In this document: positions 1 through 10,479 of the stretch, in pieces
Layout: every line of letters begins with the position of its first letter
Position numbering within the stretch: position 1 is the stretch's first letter
DNA from: Sympetrum striolatum
Lineage: Eukaryota; Arthropoda; Insecta; Odonata; Libellulidae
DNA length: 64,000 nt
Assembly (NCBI GenBank): GCA_947579665.1
Contig: OX388350.1
Location: forward strand, 88,059,152-88,123,151
Direction: 5' to 3'
The notes under the pieces: generated by a model
Databases searched by the model: none
What the model was told of the DNA's origin: nothing
The model's input: only the letters and a program-made list of their open reading frames with translations
Translations under genes and position numbers: made by a program

Positions 1-532
1 ACATGGCAGAAAAATGGAACTAGTCTTTTAACATGACGAATCCAAACTCATAACTTGGTGACAGTAAAAATATGAAGGAATCGAAATTATTGTTATGCAC
101 TGCATTTTTAAACATGAATGTTTTTTTGCCAATTTATGTTTCCTAGTATTCCATGTTGTTTTAAATTTTTATTTTGACATTGAAAACCTAAAATTAATAA
201 TGCCATTAATTTGTTTTGTAAACTTAATGAAAATATGCCTTTTCATTTTAAAAATCAAATGTTAATTAGTGATATATGGAAAATAATGAAAGATTAAAGA
301 GAAGAGCTACTGAATACAACATAATTCTATTCCAAAAATCATCAAAGCAATATCGATTTCAAGGGATACAAATTGTAACCATGTTCCACAATTTTCATTG
401 ACTTTAATTTTTTACAGCCTACTGATCGTGTAACTGCAAGAATAATTCAAATTCAATCCTTGTTATCGTAGATGCCAGAAGGCCCCAAATGCATGATCCC
501 TTAAGGATGCATCTCAAGGATTTTCAGAAATA
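1..532. other. No gene seen; one degenerate dispersed-repeat unit
   Basis: No coding potential was recognised. Positions about 340-500 resemble a decayed unit of the B-box-like dispersed repeat that is better preserved at 11.76-11.95 kb and 17.96-18.1 kb: both share the words 'aaccatgttc' and 'gccagaaggcccca'. The rest is AT-rich and unremarkable. Confidence 0.4.
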
Positions 533-1110
533 CAGTAGAAGTCCGTTATAACGAGAGCTGACAAAAATCGGAAAAGTACTCGTTATAACGCGATACTCGT
601 TATAGCCGATTTCTAACAGTAAGTCTAATTAAGTCCATCTTCTTGAATCCAAGGTCAGTAAATGTGTCCGAACCTGTAGGGTTTTTAATTCCTACGCAAA
701 TGCTTCAGAATGCGTAAAAGAGTATGTTCGCGTCAAAAATATTATATCATTGACTCATAAACCATAACCAAAGTACGTCCTCTAACATAAAATGTGGATC
801 ATTATTGCTAAATTATCGTCGAAAGTAATAATATATCATTAGATAATCGTATTAGTTAGGATTTAATGATTTAGCTTAATAATTTAACATGGCTTTCCAG
901 TAGTGTAAGTAGTTGGAGTCATGCTCGTTAGACGCGAGTTTTTCTCCGGTGCCGGCAATTCGCAGCTGGTGAGAGCAGAATTCCTTCTCCTATACTCTAA
1001 TGGACACATTTCTCCAGCATCTGCGCACTAACTCCGAATTCAGCTCAGCAGATCCATCGACAGAATCATTTTCTGTATTTTTTTAAAACCCGAATGTTTG
1101 AAACACTTAT

Positions 1111-2443
1111 TCACACTTTCCGGTGATATATTCCCCAGGCCAATGCAAACCCAGGGATTGCCTCCAGGACATTCCATTTGATGCTGGTTTCTTTTAACAT
1201 TAACTTCCTCATTAACGTATTAACGAGGTGTGATCTAAAATGGCGCTTTGTAGCTCGAAATATGCCCTGATCTAATGGCTGCAACCGCTGCAACACACTT
1301 GTGCAGTTAGGGGGGAAGAACACAAGCTCTATGTTCGTCAATTTAATGGCGGGGTGGGCCAGACAGCGATCCATGAACAGCACAATTTTTCTCTCCCTCC
1401 AATTTTGGCATCAAAAGCATTTAGCCACAGCGTAAAAATTTGTCCTGTCATCCGTGCTTTGGCATTGGACTCGTAAGTACAGGGAATATTTCGCTGGCCA
1501 CAAAAAGCTCGGGGACGCACGGATTTTCCAATAATTATTTATCACATCCAGCCATGTTCGTGTAGAGGAGAACTGTAAGCCTCTCCTTACTCCTTTTTCC
1601 ACCTTAGCAGCGGTCGCCCTTAACAGCCAAGGTTTTTTCCGGCAGTAAATTGTAAAACAGTGCTGTCTCATCCGCTTTGTATATGTCCTAATTACGTGGA
1701 GATTAATAACAGTTTGTCACACTAAATACATGGCCTATCTTACAATTTATAGTATTTAAACGATAATTTGCTTGGAACAATTAAACACAATGTATTCAAT
1801 TCCACAACTTTTTAATTCCACCACACACACGACCGGTTTCAACTAGTTACAGCCATCATCGGGTATAGTAACTAGTTGAAACCGGTCGTGTGTGTGGTGG
1901 AATTAAAAGTTTTTGGAATTGAATATGTTGTGTTTAATTGTTCCAGTAATGGAATTCTACAAAGTGACGGCTGCTACCATTGAGATAATTTGCTTTTAGC
2001 ATTACTTACCTTTTCTTTGTATTTTTCGAGGATCAACTTGAGAATTGGAAGCCAATTATGTACCGCTTGCTCATTTACTTAAATGGATTCACCGCTAATT
2101 ATGTGGAGTGATCTCTTCTTCCTTTAAATCAGTTCAGCCAACCATCCGTGCTACGGAAATTGTCCAGTTTCATGCGAAGGGCAAGCTCTTCAGCTTTCGC
2201 TTTTATCATTGTTCTACTGATTGGAATTCCTAGATATCGTTGCTGGGTGAACCATTCCAACAGAATGGACTCCAACTCCGTATTATCCGCTGGTCGTAGT
2301 TTTTTGCACCCTTCTGGAGTGTTTTGAATTATGAATGCAGACTTTATTTTTTCTTTGTTCTTCAAAATAGTAAATAGAGTCAAAGATGACATGCCAGACC
2401 GTCTGCCGATTTTGGATTTACTCGCGGTTTCTCTTTCGCACAA
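1111..2443 (-). pseudogene. Tigger transposase pseudogene
   Basis: Reading on the minus strand, the N-terminal part (2443 to 2129) matches the CENP-B/Tigger DNA-binding region: a first helix-turn-helix with SKSKIGRRSGMSSLTLFTILKN, shortened here to its core KSKIGRRSGMS, followed by a second HTH with LLEWFTQQR and ending in GWLN. The DDE domain follows between 1671 and 1111 in more than one frame. Pieces recognised are the TLAVKG-like first catalytic block, CGQRNIPCTYESNAKA, LFMDRCLAHPAI (the second catalytic Asp) and PPNCTSVLQ...LQPLDQGIF (the third block region). At least two frameshifts and stops separate these pieces, and a retroelement insertion (1774-1983) sits between HTH and DDE. Function is lost. 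Family membership is secure from motif order and from the flanking Tigger ends. Confidence 0.85.
1774..1983 (-). mobile_element. Short Penelope-like insertion with 12-bp target duplication
   Basis: The 12-mer gataatttgctt occurs immediately before (1762-1773) and at the right end (1984-1995), so a 210-bp insertion duplicated its target. The insert is dominated by a long inverted repeat: arms 1774-1850 and 1867-1944 with a 16-bp loop. Read on the minus strand, the centre shows CGATGA, a short stem, then GAAACCGGTC. This order resembles the type I hammerhead ribozyme core known from terminal repeats of Penelope-like elements (CUGAUGA...GAAA...UH), with one core base changed. Family assignment is inference; the insertion and its duplication are read directly. 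Confidence 0.65.
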
Positions 2444-3111
2444 TTTAAAATTTCTTTGCTAAATCTAAAGCCTTTCTTTTGCTCTCCATCACAGAGCTGT
2501 CACACTAGAAACTCAGTTATTGGAAACCTCTAAACGGACTCACGTCTAATTGATGGAAGAGCGATGGCCATCATTCAAATCTCATTTCATTCTTTCACCC
2601 CCAATTCATATCAAATTTCATTCTCAAGATATTTTTCATTCACACGCTTCATAACTAATGAATCAGCACGAGGGAGAGGTTACCCTGTAAATTCGAAACA
2701 GCGCTGCTTATATCTCTTATATTCCCTTCCATTAGACGGTTTGGTGCCAAGTTTCGAGTGAAAACAAATCCCACAGGTGGATGCCAATAAAATGGAAACT
2801 CGATTCAACCTGCTGACTAGAGGGATTATCGACGAAAATAAACAAGATACAAGGGGATAAGATATAGGAGACGTGAGGGACAAAGGGGATAGTGAAACTC
2901 GTGAGACGTCTTCGATTACGAGATATGCCACCTGCAAGGCGAACGTAGAACCGTGACACTCGTTATAACGATACCTCAGATTTTGATCACTCGTTATAAT
3001 GGAAGTAACTCCCTATCCTTTTTGCTGTGAGACGGACAACGTCCAATGAATCACTCGCTATAACACAACTCTCGCTATATACCGTACTCGTTATAACGGA
3101 CTTCTACTGTA

Positions 3112-4519
3112 CTTTGAGGTACTTCCTGGTAGTATAGAGGATTCAAAATCAGGGAGGTCTTAGATGACAACCTCTTCAACTCAGTCAGTTGTGCTGTTGT
3201 ATTCTGTACAACACAGATGGTTCCTTTTCTACCTGGGTGGTTCTTAGAACCTCCAAGTCTATTCCTTTATTGCACTTACCTTTAACTCTTAAAGTCGTCA
3301 AATGCTTCTTTTTAGTCTTAAACCGACTGCGAAAACGAATCTGTGAAGTGACGACTGTTGTAACACATACAACGCATGACCGCTTGGGTAAGTTTTTTGT
3401 TGGTGAACTCTATTTTTGCTTATTATAACGTTTACATGAAGTTTTTCACTTATTTCATCTTAAACTTTATTAGACGCATTTCAATTCCGGAACTAATAGA
3501 CATCTAGCTTTTTAGGTATTCTCTGTACGCATGTAAATAAATAAAGGTGAATGATTGTATTTTTTCTAAAAGTTGTTTACTTCTTAAATTATTCCTCTTA
3601 AATTATATTATAACCTACAGTTTAGTATTCAGAAATAATAATTAGTTCAATTAATTTTACAATTTTGGCCAAAAAAAAATCTGTTGTATGGAATATAACG
3701 CACAACTGTTTGTGTTATGGTCATAGGCGCGACTGATGAAAGGTAAAGAATCATATAAATGACACCAAATGTGCGTGAGTTCGATGCCAGGTCGGTGCAA
3801 AATTCTCCCAATTTGAAATACATTGGAGTGATTTTCAATCATTTTCCTGAATCCCTTCCCGATAACATTGGAATGAAGACCATTTGAACAGAAGTCCTGA
3901 CTTTGCCATTTGCATTCCACCACTCTATCAAAGTGGAATTTTATTTGAAGAACTTTCTGATATTTCGAGCTGAAATTTTAGAAATGATCACAGTTTCCCC
4001 CTAAAAATAGTATAAATGCAAACTCATTCTACAAAGAAATCCTGGGTTCCACACCAACCAGCTCTACCATTCGAAATGATTGCTGGAATTTCATTTTTTT
4101 ATGGTACATTTACCCAGAAGTTGGAAGTATACAACCAGGATTATGGACAGGAGCAATGTTTCATAAACACGGTTTACTATTTGCCTTATGATCCTTGGTT
4201 TAATGCCTGGGTATTTCTTTTCTGCCATATATTTCAAATTGGAGATAAAGAATTATGCTTGGGGATCTTTGCAACATGATTTCCACATTTAATTTTCACT
4301 ATTAATATGCTTTTTGAATGCAATTTACTCATGTATAAACATAAATTATTGATGTATTAACTCCTCCATAATCATCATACTGGGTCTTAATTTTCTAGTT
4401 CCTTAGGAAATACTTGATTTAAAATTCTAAAGTTACAATTTTGATGGAATGGCATCAAATGTAGGACTAATTTGAGCAGTTTTTTTGCATGTATATAGTT
4501 TAATTACGAGAAACATATA
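3112..4519. other. No gene; contains one B-box-type repeat unit
   Basis: Around 3,740-3,920 the words 'gttcgatgccaggtcg' and 'cttcccgataac' match the tandem repeat units of 10.9-12.1 kb. Open frames here (for example 4016-4279 on the plus strand) have no recognisable domain, and I treat them as chance. Confidence 0.4.
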
Positions 4520-5454
4520 CAGGGTAGGATCAAAAAGTAGTAGGACTGAATAAATGTAAGTTTTTTTAATTGAACTATTCTTTACAAATCCTTAGTAGTC
4601 CTCGAAGTAACACCCTTGTGCTCCTACACATCGGGTATAACGTGATTCCCACTGCGCGTACCTCTTCTGGAACTCGCTCTCCGGGATCCTCTTCAGAGAC
4701 GCCTTCCCAGCCCGTTGGACGTCTTCTATGGAGCTGTATCGGTTTCTCTTGAGGTCCCGCTTGAGCCGAGAAAAGAGGAAGAAGTCCAGCGGTGCCACAT
4801 CTGGACTGTAGGGGTGTGGGGCAACGTTCAGAATTTCCTGGGGAATTTGCACATGATTCACTTTTTGTTCATCACTCAGGACTATTGGCACTAACTTAGC
4901 GCACACCTTTCGCATGGCCAAATCTTCAGTAATAAGTTTTTGGACACTACCGAACGAAATCCCTAACTCATAAACAATCAGACGAATGTTTGTGCGTCTG
5001 CCAGAGTCCAGGAGCCCCTTCACTTTGGCCACATTTTCAACAATCCTTGAAGTTGATGGGCGACCGGCACGCTGGTCATCTTCGACGAGCTCCCGCCCCT
5101 CTCGAAACAGCTTATGCCACTCGAACACTGTTGAGCGGCTCATGACAGCATCCCCGTAGACGTCCTTAATCATTCCGAGGGTCTCCATCGCTGTTTTCCC
5201 AAGTTTGACGCAGATTTCAGATGCAATTGCGTAGCGCTGCTCGAGACTTTTCTCCATCTTGGATCGCGACAACAGTTCTTAACAGAGGTTCACGGGAATT
5301 GACATGCTTACTCTCCACTTGCCCGCAGGTGACTAGAAAAAATATTGGTCTTTTCAGAACGGTCCCCACAACCACGCCCAGGTGGTCTGACCGCCCTCCA
5401 CCGCTCCATTCACGCTACAGAAAATCAGTCCGAATACTTTTTGATCCTACCCTG
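4520..5454 (-). mobile_element. Mariner element, internally deleted
   Basis: The inverted ends are cagggtaggatcaaaaagta at 4520-4539 and its exact reverse complement at 5435-5454. Similarity extends about ten more bases. Both sides are flanked by TA. The 935-bp length is shorter than the usual mariner of about 1.3 kb, in line with the internal deletion in its transposase. Because the ends are intact, it could in principle have been mobilised by a transposase supplied elsewhere. Confidence 0.88.
4592..5272 (-). pseudogene. Mariner transposase with the catalytic core deleted
   Basis: The open frame gives 226 residues against about 345 for a complete mariner transposase. Residues about 1-110 hold the N-terminal paired-type HTH region, including ICVKLGKTAMET, RSTVFEWHKLFREGRE and DDQRAGRPSTS. 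The frame then runs KLVPIVLSDEQKVNHVQIPQE and jumps straight to PYSPDVAPLDFFLFSRLK. The segment that normally holds ITGDE and the HHDNAPAH-like block, the first two Asp of the DD34D triad, is missing. Only the third catalytic region remains. The frame stays open across the deletion, so a truncated DNA-binding protein could be made, but it cannot transpose. The start at 5272 follows family convention. Confidence 0.85.
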
Positions 5455-5654
5455 TATATCTAAAAGATAAGGTTTTTCGTTGCCAGTAATTTCGTTCAGG
5501 ATGACCTGAGGTATGTGATGATTCAGCCTCGTGCTAACTTGATTATTAGGGTAAAGATGAGATTTATGTGGTTATTAGTTGTTATTGTTAAGTGGCCTGC
5601 ATTGAGTTTCATATTATTTTTATTATTCTTTTGCAAAAATTAGTGTGTGGAGCC

Positions 5655-6216
5655 ATGCACATTAGGGTGCATCACGGAAAACTTTTTTTCCAAATTCAAA
5701 ATATTAATTCAATAAAAAGCCCAAAAATATTTTGGTCTCCCGCAATGGGCTTAAAGTCAGATTTTTTTGTCAAACACGAAGCAAATTTTTGTTTTCAAGT
5801 ACAAAAATGTTAGATTTACAATTTTAAAAAATCATATTATATTATTTGGAATACTTTTTATTTGTATGGTTTTAAGAAATTTCCAAATGAAAAAATAGAC
5901 ACAAAGTAAATGAAATGGTCAACAATAGACCTTAATTTTGCACGGATAATCCTCGAGGCTTAAATGTTACACGCAAGATATTTTTTTTATATTGTTCATT
6001 TACATTTTAACTAGATTTTTCATTATGTTTAAAAAAATTAAAATCTTCTTTTTTTACACAAAAAATAAAACTTGAGGACTATTGCGGGAGACCAAAATAT
6101 TTTTCAATCCGATTAGAATTTATTTGCGTAAACATGTGACCATAGTGAAAACTTTTTATCGACTTGAAATTTTGAATTAGAAAAAAAAGTTTTTCATGAC
6201 CCACCCTAATGTGCAT
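5655..6216. mobile_element. MITE with long inverted arms
   Basis: The left end 'atgcacattaggg' (5655-5667) is mirrored exactly at 6204-6216. The inverted similarity continues inward, imperfectly, for roughly 120 bp. A second well-conserved mirrored block, 'ttggtctcccgcaat', is present in the left arm near 5733 and in reverse complement near 6078. The centre is non-coding and AT-rich. I found no convincing target duplication, so the superfamily is unassigned. Confidence 0.72.
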
Positions 6217-7226
6217 CAAGCAGTGGAAACTGTATCTTTATTAAACTCATTATGGGTCATTCCATGTCAACTCAACACACCCATTTTATCTTTCAGATTT
6301 TTTCAAAATTTTTTAAGCTTATACTAATTGCTAATACTAAGTGGAAAAATGTCGAATAAAATTACCTGAGTATTAAAGATACATTGTCTTGGCAGAAATG
6401 GATAACATTGGAAAACCAGCAACAGAAGTATTTTTTTAACTATGAACCCATTAAGACCCCACATTTATATTTTACTATATGATTCACAGCAGTGAAAAGT
6501 ATTTATACAAATATTTTGAGAATTTTAACAAGACAAGGACAAGAATAAAATCCAGTGCGAGAGTGTTCTATGGAATATATTTTCAAGAATTTACTTTTTG
6601 CCCTATATTTTGACGTATTTTCCGAAGGGTGGGAAATCAATTTGTATTATTCTTCTACAGATGGCATTTAAAACAGTGTAATTTTGCTAAAAGAAATCAA
6701 AATAATAAACCCTTTTCTATATTTTCCGAAAGTTTGATACTACTATGTCAATTTTTAATAGGAAAAACATCTATTAAATAAGTACCTGCAATTTTATTAC
6801 ATATTTATACAATTTATTTAATTTAATATTAAAGGAAAACGATAATAGGTTAAAGAACTGTATACATTTTTTGAAGGATCACTTTTGAAGTATAATAGAT
6901 TTAATGAATGTATGTACTGTTGAAAGTGGTCTAGTTACCTTAATTAAGGGTTAAAAATACGAGGGAATTAAAATTATGGCTATGCTATATTTTTAAATGT
7001 AAATGTTTTTCTTGTTTATTCCACAAAAAAATGATGGATTCCCCAATTTATGTTTCTATTCATTAGATGTATGAGATGACCTTTGTCCTAATGTGTACAC
7101 ACTAAACTGCTTCAATAAACTTATGTTTGAAAGAGTAGAGAGGTTGTACTTTTATGTTGGATATTAGCAATGGGCAAATTAAAAACATGATTATTGCGAT
7201 GAAAGTTAACAATCGATAATTTTATT
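6217..7226. other. No gene seen
   Basis: AT-rich sequence with no recognisable exon, repeat end or motif. Confidence 0.4.
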
Positions 7227-7300
7227 ACTTTCTCCATATATGTAGCATAGAGAAAGTGTTGTTTTCAGGAAAAAATTGACTTTGAGAGTTCCCTTACCGC
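7227..7300 (-). repeat. Truncated copy of the hairpin-tailed repeat family
   Basis: 'actttctccatatatgtagcatagagaaagt' is the terminal hairpin of the family seen complete at 8519-9522. It is followed by 'gttgttttca' and 'attgactttgaga', then the match stops. Only the hairpin end is retained, as expected for 5' truncation. Confidence 0.7.
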
Positions 7301-7404
7301 TACAGTGTGACCCTGAAACAAATATCACCATTAAATCAAACTATATAGGCAGCCAAAGATATAAGGAAATAAAAAGCAATTTTTTATCCTATTAACAAAT
7401 TAAA

Positions 7405-7410
7405 TTTATT
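7405..7410 (-). promoter_or_regulatory. Polyadenylation signal overlapping a stop codon
   Basis: On the minus strand the end of the coding exon reads TGAATAAA, so the stop codon TGA and an AATAAA hexamer overlap. This would give a minimal 3' UTR for the gene at 7410-7781. Confidence 0.45.
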
Positions 7411-7781
7411 CAAGCAGATTTCTTCAGACACTGATTTCTCAGCCATTTCCCAATGGCCCTGACAGTTTCATTGTCAATTGTGGTAAAGGTCAAATCTTGA
7501 AAATATCTGCGGCATGCACCTAGGGGATAAAAATGAAATTGCCAAATAAGAATGTGGAATGTTTACTTCATATTAAACATGAAAATTAAATAACTAGCCC
7601 AAATAGTAAATAGAAAGACTTACCTTGAATGACCTTTAATGTGTTTGTAGATTTTAAGCCTTTCTTTTTCACTTCCTTGAATGTTACATTTCACTGACAG
7701 AACAACTTTGAACATCTCCTGCATAATGCACTGAAACATCTCATTGCAGCTGTCACCTCCAACTCTGCTGAAATAATCCAC
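7410..7781 (-). CDS. Last two exons of a DUF4806-like host gene
   Basis: Two minus-strand exons join cleanly. The upstream exon is 7781 to 7624. It is preceded by the acceptor 'ccaatgcag', is 158 nt long, and ends in the strong donor CAAG|gtaagt. It encodes VDYFSRVGGDSCNEMF...KIYKHIKGHS. The terminal exon starts at 7506 after '...gccgcag', keeps the frame, and encodes YFQDLTFTTIDNETVRAIGK...NQCLKKSA before TGA at 7410-7412. An alternative pairing (donor AAAG|gtcatt with an acceptor at 7520) is also in frame. The pattern of 'R.GG....' followed by a helical region and a terminal 'A+.KWLR' resembles the C-terminal DUF4806 domain of arthropod proteins; this is from memory and moderate. The function of that domain is unknown to me. 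The 5' exons must lie above 7.8 kb and were not identified. The hairpin-tailed repeat at 8.5 kb would then sit in an intron. Confidence 0.6.
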
Positions 7782-8518
7782 CTGCATTGGAAATACATCC
7801 CAACATTACACATTAAAAAAAAAAGAATTTGGGGCCACAGTGAAATTACTAGGCATGTGACATTTATTGCCTTCCAGGGCAGAAGAGAAATCCAAGCAAC
7901 CATAAATTTGGCGTGTCATATTATATGTCATCATCAATATGCTGATCAGGGTGATGATGGCATTGCCGAAACCATGGTCGGTTGCATGTGCAAATGAATT
8001 TGTGGAAATTTACAAAGTGTTTCTCTACAGTGATGGAAGGTAAAATATATATCACTTCCACCAAGTGAATGCTGATTCTCTTACATACGTTAGATTAAAT
8101 AATTAAAACAAAATCTGCCATTAATCTCCTCTCCCGAAGGTTGAGGAGACTATGTAATCAGAAACAAGCAATTCAAACTTGTCCTACATATATATTGATT
8201 AAAAATACTTCCTTCATTGATGATTTGCTTCAATGTTGAACAGGAAGATTAGGGTACATAGCATGCAAATATGTCAATGAATCTCTAATTTAGTTAAAAC
8301 TCCTCCCAGCTGTTTTAACAGACTATACTTCTATTTTAATTTAATGTATTTCACATTGTTTACAGATTAATTTGCTGATAACTTAAGAAGTATAATAGTG
8401 GGACAAGTTTGGAGGGCATTAAATTTAAGGTAAATTGAAATTTATTTAAACCAAGGACTGCAACAGAGTAGGATAGGCATTGTCAAGAAGGTTCTACAAA
8501 AAATAATAAAGTAAAAAA
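7782..8518. other. Probable intron or intergenic sequence
   Basis: It lies upstream (in the minus sense) of the exon ending at 7781. I saw no further exon with both splice borders and an open frame. Confidence 0.35.
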
Positions 8519-9522
8519 TCTGATGTGGCCAACACATGACTTTCTCCATATATAAGATGTAAATATTTATCTACGAAAGTATTTTCGAACTCTGTATTCC
8601 ATCTAAACTTTGAAGATGAGTGATTAATTTATATATTATTATATATTACGTCACAAACATTATAAATAATGTCTTTCGGGACATGCTCGATGAAAAACGA
8701 TGAAATGGCTATTCGCCCACAGCGCCCAGAGCGCTCATGAAGTACATAATCGGCAACTTCCGGTTTATCAGTATTTCATGAATATCTCCTAAAAAATCAG
8801 TTTTACAAAAATATATTTCAAACAAAAATGATAGCAAATTTTATTTTCTAAAACTATTATAAATCATAGTATATACCTAAATATCATATTTATTGAGATA
8901 TTTTGAAAACCGGAAATGAGCTTTGAAGAATGAAGCTCGACTTTCGGTGAACCGATTTGCTCCAAAAACTAATCGACTCTAAACACACCAACCAAAATAA
9001 TATTTATGAAATTTGGTGTTGATCCGACAATTAGTTTTCATGTTAGAGCGCCCGCAAAGTACATAACAGCTACTTCCGGTTTATCAGTATTTCACGAATA
9101 ACTCCTAATCAACCGGTGATACAAAAATATGTTAAATACAAAAGTTATAGTAAAACACATTATCTAAAACTTTTATAAGGTAAACAATATACCTATACAT
9201 CATATTTATGGAGATATTTTGAAAACCGGAAATGAGCTTTGATGAAGAAAGCTCAACTTCCGGTCCACCGATTTACTCCAAAAACTAATCAACTCTGTCA
9301 GCACACACTGCAGTGCTATGTATGAAGTTTGGTATTGATACGACTTATAGTTTTTACGTTAGAGTGCCCACAATAACAGACACACATACATACACAGACA
9401 TGATTCCGAAAATGGTCAAAACGTGTTCTAGGGACCCCAAAACGTGTATTTCCGTTGAAATCTCGAAGTCGAATTTTTTCATGAAAACAATACTTTCTCT
9501 ATACTTCGTATATGGAGAAAGT
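8519..9522 (+). mobile_element. Hairpin-tailed retroposon-like repeat, full-length copy
   Basis: This 1004-bp non-coding unit begins 'tctgatgtggccaacacatg' and ends in a hairpin at 9492-9522 (ACTTTCTC...ATAC-ttc-GTAT...GGAGAAAGT), followed by a short A-run. The inverted copy at 26,968-27,998 begins and ends at the same bases, which defines the element. Two internal blocks about 315 bp apart are homologous (each with 'cttccggtttatcagtattt' and 'aaaaccggaaatgagctttg'). No ORF of significance is present. Copies at 7.23 kb and 24.5 kb keep only the hairpin side. Confidence 0.75.
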
Positions 9523-10119
9523 AAAAATTATATGCATTGCAATACATAAATTACATCAGCATTACCATTTATCAGGTATTCAGAAATGTAATAAGAAGAC
9601 TTTCTAATAAGTATATCCATAATCTGGAATTTAAAAGATTTGCTTGTGATACAGCATTTGATAATAGCCGGAAGTTTATTGCACATTAGAGAAATAGAGT
9701 GTTGTGGAGCTTTAGTGAAAGGGTGAGAGTGTGGTCCTGCAAATGAATATTCCTATTTTGGCGAGTACAAGGGAAAGGGAAGTATTAAATTAAGTGGAAA
9801 GTTTTACAAATATTTACGGATGGATATACAAGTTATTACAGACAAATAGGGTACAGGTAAAGATGTAAATAAATAACATAATTTTTCACTTTAACTTATC
9901 CAAAATGTATCCATAATTCATAAATATTACCTTTATAAATCATTTTAAAATAATAAATAAATACCTCCACATTATAACGTGTTGCAAAAATTAACATATA
10001 TTTGCATTTTAAAAGAAGAAAAAGCGAAAAATCATTTACTTTTCCATTGTTATTGCAGTGCATAAATTTTTTCTAATGATAAGGAAAAATATTCAAGGTT
10101 AAATAAAGTTTTGCAAAGG
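9523..10119. other. No gene seen
   Basis: AT-rich, no recognised feature. Confidence 0.35.
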
Positions 10120-10381
10120 ATATAGGAACAACGCGTATTAGGGCAAACAATAGTTCAGAGACGAGTTAAGTTTGTTGGGCAATTGCTGACACACGATAGT
10201 TAATAACCGAAGGAAAAGTTAAGGGAAAAAGAAAGAAATGAAGACCTCGCAGTTTCTGAAGTAGATAATGGAGGACGTTGGCTGTAAAAGCTACGCGGAA
10301 ATGAAGAGGAAGACAGATAAAGGAGGGGAATATATATTTCTGCAAATCTATTGGTAGAATGAACACTGAAGAAGAAGAAAG
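10120..10381 (+). pseudogene. 3' end of an RTE-like LINE ORF2
   Basis: Conceptual translation across frames gives pieces typical of the ORF2 C-terminus of RTE-type or related LINEs: VKFVGQLLTHDS, then EGKVKGKKKE, then IMEDVGCKSYAEMKRKTD. The plus strand ends with 'actgaagaagaagaaag', a GAA-rich tail of the kind seen at 3' ends of such LINEs. Stops and frameshifts show that it is dead. Only the last 250 bp or so remain. The hAT-like element at 10,406 inserted just beyond its tail. Confidence 0.55.
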
Positions 10382-10405
10382 ATATTCTTTTCAGCCGCCT
10401 TACTA

Positions 10406-10421
10406 TAGGGATGCCACATCG
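10406..10421 (+). repeat. Left terminal inverted repeat of the hAT-like element
   Basis: Reads TAGGGATGCCACATCG and is an exact inverted match to 19556-19571. It is preceded by the 8-bp duplication CCTTACTA at 10398-10405. Confidence 0.9.
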
Positions 10422-10479
10422 ACATCGATGTATCGGACTACTCGATGTTTTTTTGCCGATACATCGGAAACATCGAGTG

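Larger units (their letters stand above)
533..3109 (-). mobile_element. Tigger (pogo-type) DNA transposon, full length but inactive
   Basis: The element is bounded by inverted ends. The left end begins cagtagaagtccgttataac at 533, and the right end (3089-3109) is its reverse complement. Both ends abut TA (531-532 and 3110-3111), the target duplication expected for Tc1/mariner/pogo elements. Subterminal copies of 'ctcgttataacg' recur inside both ends. The transposase remnant lies on the minus strand. At 2577 bp the length suits a complete Tigger. It is interrupted by a younger 210-bp insertion at 1774-1983, and the coding part carries frameshifts, so it cannot encode an active enzyme. A deletion derivative of the same family lies near 21.5-22.24 kb. 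Confidence 0.88.

Noticed and set aside
4016..4279. 87-residue plus-strand open frame
   Set aside because: No recognisable domain, overlaps decayed dispersed repeat, no splice or polyadenylation support.
7691..7903. 70-residue minus-strand open frame
   Set aside because: It crosses the acceptor at 7782 in a different frame from the better-supported exon.
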